From: Nyssa sinensis
Taxonomy: Eukaryota; Streptophyta; Magnoliopsida; Cornales; Nyssaceae
Assembly: GCA_008638375.1 (NCBI GenBank)
Contig: CM018036.1
Span: forward strand, 146,501-210,500
Direction: 5' to 3'
DNA length: 64,000 nt
The notes beneath the pieces are model-generated. The model was not told the DNA's origin. It worked only from the letters and a program-made list of their open reading frames with translations, and made no database searches. The translations under genes and the position numbers were made by a program. Below, one piece after another: positions 56,203 through 64,000 of the stretch; within the stretch, counting starts at the first letter, position 1; every line of letters begins with the position of its first letter.

Positions 56203-59029
56203 TCAAAAAATATTGACAGATTTTAGTGGACTGACCTCGTGAAGATTCTGATTTATTGGGTAAGTGGTTATTGTCATGTATGAAGAATCAAATGAGATTG
56301 ATGGGTACGGTCTGTTTCAGTCCAACATAGCGATGCTTGTTTGGCCTGTTATGTTTTATTTGGATTGCGTAGCCAGTAGTATTTATTTTTGTATTTTAGT
56401 CGCTTCCTTTCAGTTCTTTGTCAAAAAGAAATAAAGAGATGGTATCGCTTTTGATTCTAAAATACATATTATTGCAATAAGATATGTATGAGTTTAAGAT
56501 TGAAAGGCCTGGATTCAGTTATCTTCTGCAGGATCGTGTACCATTTTCAATTACGCAACAAATGTTTAGTTGAATTTAGTGTTTCAATTTTGTTACTTGC
56601 ATGGTTTTATTAATCCAGAATTTTTAATAATTTTCTCATGACCTGCTCTGCTCTGCTCTTCGACCATGTGAATGCAGGAACAAGTTCAATAATAATACAT
56701 GATAATATCTGACATAAAGAAGTTTTGATGATAGTAGTTGGTGGGATCAAATTGAAAAATTCATCTAGACGGCTTGACTTGCAAAACACAAAATATGATT
56801 TTTTTTTTTTTGGGGGGGGGGGGGGTTTCCCTGCAGGGGGAGGGGTGAGGATTCTGTTTTGGGCAGGAAGAGTGAAGTTTCATTTTTGAAATCAGTCAGA
56901 ATTTTTCCTTTTTATTGGTGGACGGAATCAACAGAGGCATGGCAAGTGGCAAGGAATAGGATCAATTAACTGCAACCCATATAGAATTATGTTCTCGAAA
57001 TTCCCACCTTGGAGCAAGGTGGGATCTCAGAAGTGGAAGTTCAATTCCCGCTACTGTCCCCAACTAACCAATAACACATCTCATCTTCTTCAATTATCAA
57101 ACAAATAACGAACCTGAAAGTTACAAATTTGTATCATAAGTTGAATTTTGGGAAGGGTTAGTTGTGGAGGTTGAATTTTTGTGATTTTATTAGTCTATGT
57201 AATACTAGCGTTCACACGAGTATTATATGGATCAATGAGATCGTAGAGTTTACGACTTATTGAAACAGTTTTTTCTTAAATTTTTTATTTTAAGTGATAA
57301 GAAATACATAATATGATGTTATTTTATTAAAAATATTTTAAACTATGATGTGACATTATTTTAATAAAAATATTTTAAATTATTTAATTAATATAATTAT
57401 GTCATATCATTGAAGATAAAAAAAATTTACCAACATTATAGTGAAAGAAAATATATCATACCCCTCTCGTTTTTTGGTAAAGTGAAGACGGGCCCCCACA
57501 ACCACAGGGCTTTGTGGCTTTCCTGACACAATTTGCAACTTTTGAACGTCTAATTACTTAGTTAACCCTCCATTTGAATTCAATGATTTGGAGCAGAAAA
57601 GAAAGAAAGAAACTTCTTTTTGGTTTGAATAAGAAATGAACAATTAAAGGGAGGGAAAAGAAAGAGGGCCCTTAACCCCTGGCCCAATTGCATTCAAAAA
57701 ATAATAATAAAGGATTTCAAAAAATTTAAAATAATAAGGGTTGGCTAGGCTTTCAAATAATTAATTAATTATTATTTTTTCTATTTTTGTTTGTAATAAG
57801 AGATTTTTTTTTATCCCTTCCACTTACATTATTAAAATAGAAGTTTTCTTTTCTTCTTTCATATTTTTTTTTTAAAAAAAAATTAGAGCCATTACAATTA
57901 CTTGAGGGTGAGGCTAAATGCACTTCCTCAATGCGATCTGATTGTTTGATTCGATATCGCTTTTACTTGGTTAATGATTCGATCTGATAATATATAAAAT
58001 ATATATTAACTTTTATATATATATACACTATATTACACTATAAAATTACTTATCAAAAATTATATTATATTAAGAAATTATATATTTTAAATTATATAAG
58101 TTTTGTTAAATAGAGTTGAGGTGAGTATCATGGCTTTCAAATTTTACATGTATATATGGATATTATAACATTATATTTTATATATGCAATATATATTAAA
58201 AATTATCAAATCAAATCCGGTACAATTTGACAATTAATAAATTCTAATTAAGATTATGAATTCATAGATCGAGTATAATTTTAGGTTCGATCTGATCTAA
58301 TAATTTTCTTAACAAATAAGATTCAAATCACTCATAATTTGATTCAAATTTGATCTGTTTACAGGTCTACTTAATAGTAAATTTATCCTCACCCAACTCA
58401 AAAGCCAATCCTAACATGATCGTGCATGTTGTTGCATTAGTGGTTTTATTTATAACATATTTGGTTGAATTTTTCAAGACTTAATTTTCAGCATTTTGAG
58501 ACAAGATATTAAAAAACCTTTCAGAGATAAAATATGCAGTACTCATGTCAAGGCTTTATTTGACCCCGTCGTATTTGAAAAACACACCTCTTACAGGCAT
58601 GAGTCTATTAAAATTGCATCCCCCAAACTAAGAAAAACATTGGATAGTTACTTAATATTCACAATTAATAAAATATATGATAAATTATACTGATATTTCT
58701 AATGGTTTAGTCAAATTATATAAAGACTTCTTTATGTTTGAAAAATTATACTGATCTCTCATTTATTTTAATTATCGAAAAAAATTCACGTGTCCTTAGT
58801 GAGGTAAATCAAAATTGCTTTCTACAAATTTAACTTCCTAAAATGTCCTTATGGTTGGAAAAAGACTAAAATATAATTGATACACTTCAAAATGTAAAAT
58901 CTTGCCCTACAATCAAACGACCGTTCTACCCCCTTTTGAGTTTATAAAAGCTCCTTACCTTCTCATACACTCAAATGCCTCTAAAAGACAGAAAATCTCT
59001 CCGTAGCACACAAATCCTCAGGTATTGAT

Positions 59030-59072
<43 letters not shown>

Positions 59073-59250
59073 AATGGGATTTCAAATTGTCCATGCAAGC
59101 CTTCTCCTTCACAATTTATGTATAATATATATTAATTATTTTATAATAAATATTATATTAAATATATTTAGATAATTATTCACAATTATTTTTTAGGGTA
59201 CTAAGAAATCATAGTTTCTCTTGCCCATCGGCCCTCCCTAATTCAAAGCC
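56203..59250. other. Intergenic region between VHA-A and FAM32A-like gene
   Basis: Holds the VHA-A 3' UTR with AATAAA at 56430, a T-run/G-run junction at about 56799-56826, AT-rich sequence and a long (TA)n run at 59032-59070. An open frame at 58496-58693 has no recognised domain. Confidence 0.6.
59032..59070. repeat. (TA)n microsatellite
   Basis: Pure TA dinucleotides, about 19 units. Confidence 0.95.
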
Positions 59251-59879
59251 AATCAGCAAGACTGAGATTTGGGTATTATTAAAGGGGTTCAAGGGCTTAC
59301 TGACTGTTGAGTAACAGCTGCTCCAAGTCCAGGCCCATTCCTCGTCCAATTTGTTAAAACGTACACAGGGACAGGGGTCTCTCTCTCTCTCTCTCCAGAC
59401 GGACTCTCGCTGGGGATAAAGCATTCCGGGTACGAGTCTAGGGTTTGGTTGTCCTCAATTACATATGTATATTCTTTAATATACAACTTTAATACCAGAG
59501 TTTATTGGGTTTCTTTTAGGGCAACTTGTTTCCTTACTAATAATTCAATCATCAGATAGTTAATTTTACGCGATTTTTCTCTGATTTCTTTGTTCCTTCC
59601 ATTATATATGCGTGTGTATTTTAATTTTTATGTACGCCAGTTATCCATAAAGAAAAACCCTAACATTTTATTCATGAATTATTTACTGACACAATTGAAG
59701 AGGAGATGCCAGTTTTATCAATGGGTGGAGGTGATGGTGGATGATTCCCATAACTGATTGGAACTGTCAATATTTTTGTCTACATTGTTTTGCAAACTTT
59801 TTCCTTCATTTTTCCCTTTGTAAACCTTCAGTACACATTACATAATTAATTTGCATTGGTTTTCTTCTGGACAGGAAAA
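59230..59879 (+). promoter_or_regulatory. Promoter and 5' UTR of FAM32A-like gene, with leader intron acceptor
   Basis: Contains a CCAAT motif ('agccaatcagc', about 59249) and a (CT)n tract at 59371-59395, common in plant 5' UTRs. Just before the start codon, 'ttttcttctggacag' fits a 3' splice site (AG at 59873-59874), so a 5' UTR intron is likely. The donor was not fixed; 'gtacgagtc' near 59430 is one option. Confidence 0.45.
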
Positions 59880-62796
59880 ATGTCTGTATATGAGAATGTT
59901 GTTGGTGGGAAGCTGAAGCTAAAGGGGAAGGCTCTGGATGTGAAGACTGGTGGGATGAAGAAGAAGAAGAAGCACAAGAAGCATTGTGATCAAACTTCTC
60001 AAGTCACAGAGAATGAGCTTTCAGCAGGTTAGTTCCCTGGAAAGCACTGAATTTACATCTTTATTATAGATACCTGCATGGGTGCATACGTTAATACAAC
60101 AAATGTATTTTTTATGGGTGAATATTATGTATAGATCATTTTTGCATTCCTGTAAATATTAATTTGTTTTGGCCTTTTTTCTTTTCCCCATTTGGGCAGA
60201 ATTGTGGTCTGATCTTAGCTAGCTAAACCTATCAGGTGGTTTGAACAGTTTCTTTACACTTGAAACTTGAAAGTTTTTGGTTGGTCCATTGGGTTGCAGC
60301 TTAGTTGTTTGAAGACTGCAGCTGAAGGGAATTGGACTAGGAAGGGAATGAAAGCAAGATAATGATGGCTAATAAAGATTTGTCTTCTCTAAGATATTAT
60401 ACTACACCAAGGGCGATTGCCCATGATGACAAACAGTGGGTTTGTCGCTAGAATTTAGCATAATGTTGTTTTTATTGTTGATGATGATGATGTGAAACTC
60501 AGTGCTTCATCATTGACATGATTCAAATACATGGTCTACTTTAGGAATTTGTTGAACTTGATATTCTTCTTTTAAGTTACGTATGGGTTGAGGAATACTT
60601 ACATTACGGCTCAGGGAAGCAATGCATTTTGGATTTTCTGTTTGTGTGAACATGATTAGAGATTTGTCTTCTCTAAGATATTATACTACACCAAGGGCGA
60701 TTGCTCATGATGACAAACAGTGGGTTTGTCGCTAGAATTTAGCATAATGTTGTTTTTATTGTTGATGACGGTGATGTGAAACTCGGTGCTTCATCATTGA
60801 CATGATTCAAATACATGGTCTACTTTAGGAATTTGTTGAAGTTGATATTCTTCTTTTAAGTTACTTATGGGTTGAGGAACACTTACATTACGGATCAGGG
60901 AAGCAATGCATTTTGAATTTTCTGTTTGTGTGAACATGATTGGAGATTGTGTTCCACCAGTTTCCTGGATTCCCAACTCTCAAGGCAATATTTTCGGTCA
61001 ATCATAGACTTGTTAACGAAAGTGATAGAGACCTTGGTTAGGAATATTGATCTCATCATCATTACCATCTGTACTTCTGTATGTTGGATGTATCTTCAGA
61101 TTTCTAAGAGTCCATGTTGAGTAAGCAACCAGGCATGATGAACTGGCCAAGTCACATGAACAGAGTAGCTGTAGCTTTATGCTTGTTTATAGTTTGTGCT
61201 ATTAGGCTTGTGATTAAGGCTTGGCTATGGACCTGTGATTGGTCATGGATAACTTTCCTGGGGTTTGTGTTCTCTCAAATATTATTTTCCATCAGATTTC
61301 TAAAGCTATGGGTCATTGTTTGTTGCAATGGTAAAATGCTTGAGTTGTCAAGCATGAGAATACAGCTTCAAGTTTGAGAGCAGTCACTTTGTGCAAGGTT
61401 AAATCTGTTTCCAGTCTTATCCCTCCCAGCACCTTGCATAAGTGAGACCAATATTGGGTAAAGACCTTATTTATTTAGATTAGATCTCTAAAACTCTCTT
61501 CTTCCTTCAATACTAGTTGGATGATTTTGGTTGCAAACAAATATGAATTAGATGGTTTTGCTTCCTCTAACTCAACTTTGTCTTTGGAGAAATAGAGATG
61601 TTGAGAGCTTGATATACATCATCGGTTCATTAAAAGGGGGCAAACCCAGTGCACGAGGTTCCCGTCATTGCGGAGTCTGGAGAGGGTTTGATGTACGCAG
61701 TCTTGCCCCAGCAAGCAAAGAGCTTGTTCCTGTGACTCAAACCTATGACCACCAAGTCACAATGGAGTACCTTTACTGTTGCACCAAGGCTCGCCCTCAC
61801 ATTGTTGGTTCATTTTCTAACAATTTAAGCTTTTGGAGCAACTAGTGATCTTAACATAGTATCAAAGTCTTAGTTACGAGATGTCTTGGGATTAAGTCTC
61901 TCCATTTGCATTTATTCCCATTTTCATTTGCAATCTCTTCTACTTCATATTTGTATGTGGTTTCTCTATCTCTCCGCATGTGAGTTCGGGGTCACACATG
62001 AGGGGACATGTTGAGAGTTTGATATACATTGTTGACCCATTCTCTAACAGCTTAACCTTTTGGAGCAATTGGTTGCTTAACAAGAGACCTCCAGACAGTG
62101 ATTTAAACCCAACATCTGCATCAACTCAGTATAGTGACGTGTGTTATTGTCATGTTCTACTTGTTGAATAATGATTTCATAAATATATGAACAAAGCAAA
62201 TTTTAAATGACATGAAAGGAATCAAGTCAATTTTAAATGAGACCAATTTTGAATATAATTAACAAAGGTTGACATTGTGATTGCTTTCTGCTATATTTGT
62301 ATTTGAGAATGTGCATCTGAACTTCTATTTGGCTCAGTCTGTTGTCAAAAAAGTGTCTCAAGGGTGCCAAAGCAGTGGATGGTGGACATGCCAATTAGCA
62401 TTTGTGCTGTGTTTTCAGCGATATGAAGAGGGTCATGTTCTTGTTATACTTCAAGAGATTGTAATGATTTTATTGTTTTTAAATTATATTTTGGTTCTTT
62501 TTTTAGGTGGAAGTACGGGAATATCTGATCTCAACCAGGAAGGTACAAATGATGCCAACAAATCTAGTGGGGAAGCAAATGATGGCAACAAATCCAGTGA
62601 GGAAGCAATTGCTGCACCTTATGATGATCATCTCACCCCAGTCGAGAGACGTTATATGGAGCAAAGAGAGAGAATTGACATGCATAGGCTGGCCAAGACA
62701 GCTAATAAATCACACCGCGACCGGATTGAGGATTTCAATCAATATCTGGCAAACATGAGTGAGCATTATGACATTCCTAAGGTTGGCCCTGGCTGA
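59880..62796 (+). CDS. FAM32A-like protein, two exons (145 aa)
   Basis: Exons 59880-60027 and 62507-62796, GT-AG, 438 nt. The N-terminus 'MSVYENVVGGKLKLKGKALD' and the basic 'MKKKKKHKKH' cluster are typical of FAM32A. A degenerate repeat in the middle ('NDANKSSGEANDGNKSSEEA') is an insertion-like low-complexity linker. The conserved C-terminal half has 'LTPVERRYMEQRERIDMHRL' and 'SHRDRIEDFNQYLANMSEHY' and ends 'DIPKVGPG'. Human FAM32A is a small second-step spliceosome factor whose C-terminal tail reaches the active site. The plant protein is assumed to act in the nucleus likewise, which is inference. The 2.5-kb intron holds a tandem duplication and retroelement pieces. Confidence 0.92.
60377..60944. 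repeat. 284-bp tandem duplication in FAM32A intron
   Basis: Copies at 60377-60660 and 60661-60944, both starting 'gatttgtcttctctaagata', differ by only a few bases. This is a recent local duplication. Confidence 0.95.
61590..61870. mobile_element. LTR fragment carrying an Au-like SINE
   Basis: 'tgttgagagcttgatataca' at about 61600 and 'taacatagtatcaaagtctt' at about 61852 look like an LTR start and an LTR end plus iMet-type PBS. A second copy of the same start and following sequence lies near 62010 ('tgttgagagtttgatataca'). Solo, decayed. Confidence 0.45.
61632..61798 (-). mobile_element. Au-like SINE (tRNA-derived)
   Basis: On the minus strand it starts 'gagggcgagccttggtgcaa', has a B-box-like 'ggtttgagtc', and ends with a short pyrimidine run after 'ctgggtttgcc'. 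It contains 'gtgcacgaggttcccg' on the plus strand. It is flanked by 'tcggttcatt' (left) and 'ttggttcatt' (right), a likely target-site duplication. About 167 bp, close to the usual Au length. Confidence 0.82.
62010..62085. repeat. Second copy of the 'tgttgagag' LTR-like fragment
   Basis: Co-linear with the sequence that flanks the SINE: 'tgttgagagtttgatataca', 'attctctaacagctta' and 'ttttggagcaa'. This copy has no SINE. Confidence 0.6.
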
Positions 62797-64000
62797 GTTC
62801 AGCTAAATTACTATGGGGCTTTTGGTATTTTGGAGATTATGCATGTTTCTGTTACTTGCTGTTTGGGATATTAGTTAAAAATAGCCTACTCTGTTTAACA
62901 ATGATGCTTTGCATGAGTGAGAGCCTTCTCTTGATGACTCTTTGGCGTTCTCAATATTGTTTTTAAGACAATTAACAATTAAGTTCTTGGTCTTTTTAAT
63001 TCCTCTTACTAATGTCCCTATTAAAACCTTAAAAAAAGAGTTTGGATATACATAACGCCATTACCCATTATTGCAAGTAAAATAACTTCATAAATATGTA
63101 GTCTCCATTGGTAAAAGGGTCAAGGTTGCACCGTTTTCAATCGCTTTCTTGTAATTAGCAATCATTTTGATTTTTGTTGAGGCAAAGGAAGAGCCTGCTC
63201 AAACCTTAACAGGTGCGTGCTTAAACCCATTAATGATGGCTGGAAAACTGGTTATATATCTGATCCAAAATTCAATTAAAATTTCCTTGTTTCTTCAATG
63301 GTGTGGCGAGTTTAATCTCTTTCTTCTATTGACTTGAATGGAATGGAAGACAACGCCAAGAGGGGAGTAAGAGGGAAAGTGATCGTAAAGCTAGCTAGAT
63401 GCTTAGACCTTTGAGACAATTTTCAAGAAACAAATCCAAGTGAATTGCATTATTTCCAATCCTTCTTTTGAGGCTCCCACCAAAAATAGAAGAGGAAAAT
63501 GAAGAAATTTTAAAGCCTGATTCATAACGGATTCATATATGAGCATTATATGAAATTTAATAAAAGAATCATAATAAAAACAAAAAACAAAAAACAAAAC
63601 AAACACAACACAAACATTATATATTTATTTTATCTTGATTTTGGTAAATTCTTTTCAGAATAAATAGTAACAATCAATTGTCCGCAGGTAGCCGATTGTA
63701 CTTTATTTAATAATGGTTGAATTATAAAAATCAGACAAGGATTGGGCTTTCCCACTTATGTATGTAAACTGAATTAAGAGACAAAATGAGACTCTTTTCA
63801 GTTTCCTAACGGGAAAGGATCGACAGTCTCGAACTCTCCATTCCCTGAAAATTGAAATCCTGCTTCCTGCATTTACTCCATTGGATAGCTAGAAGAAATA
63901 GTGGAGAGGCAGGTCTTTTCTAGGCTCTATCAACCCATACTCGGCATTGCTCCATCAATAATAACCAAGACGGGACCCACTTTCTTATATATACAATGCA
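62797..64000. other. 3' flank of FAM32A-like gene and intergenic sequence
   Basis: No further gene is supported. It includes an A/C-rich stretch at about 63575-63615. Open frames here lack domains. Confidence 0.55.

Noticed and set aside
58496..58693. Small ORF as a gene
   Set aside because: No domain, AT-rich surroundings, no promoter or conserved features visible.

Overview
The window is nuclear DNA of a flowering plant, almost certainly a eudicot. It is AT-rich. Its host genes have GT-AG introns and include two SAUR genes, a DUF1666 gene, the vacuolar H+-ATPase A subunit gene and a FAM32A-like gene. Much of the rest is LTR retrotransposon, LINE, SINE and MITE debris. I cannot name the species from the sequence.

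Layout. (1) 0-5.5 kb: MITE-like repeats, then two convergent intronless SAUR genes (2385-2834 + and 3723-4205 -). (2) About 5.6-10.2 kb: a badly decayed Tat-lineage Ty3/gypsy element on the minus strand. It lacks most of pol and carries its own insertions: a solo LTR flanked by CCTAC repeats and a GC-rich hAT-like MITE. (3) 12.3-19.3 kb: a four-exon DUF1666 gene on the minus strand, read as 440 aa, with repeats in its introns. (4) 20.55-38.93 kb: a second Tat-lineage element on the minus strand. It has both LTRs, a PBS, a PPT, gag-PR-RT-RNase H-integrase remnants, two minisatellites and an antisense extra ORF with intron-like breaks. A 7.67-kb LTR-type insertion (27282-34949) splits its RT/RNase H region. 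That insertion is itself split by a 3.83-kb LTR-type insertion (27304-31136), which holds decayed pieces of two unrelated host genes, a 2-hydroxyacyl-CoA lyase and an OBERON-type PHD protein. Imperfect or perfect 5-bp direct repeats flank each level. (5) 38.9-43.9 kb: non-genic repeats, including a GTCGAC-rich stretch, a retroelement-like ORF remnant and a 63-bp tandem repeat. (6) 44.0-56.2 kb: a complete 20-exon gene for V-ATPase catalytic subunit A, 623 aa. All exon phases close, and the large introns carry LINE remnants. (7) 59.88-62.80 kb: a two-exon FAM32A-like gene, 145 aa. Its intron holds a 284-bp tandem duplication and an Au-like SINE inside an older LTR fragment.

The host genes are unrelated housekeeping or hormone-response genes and do not form a pathway together. 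The unusual part of the window is the nested retroelement stack: the captured gene fragments, the tRNA-like Pol III box segments shared by two nested LTR-type elements, and the antisense ORF of the outer element.
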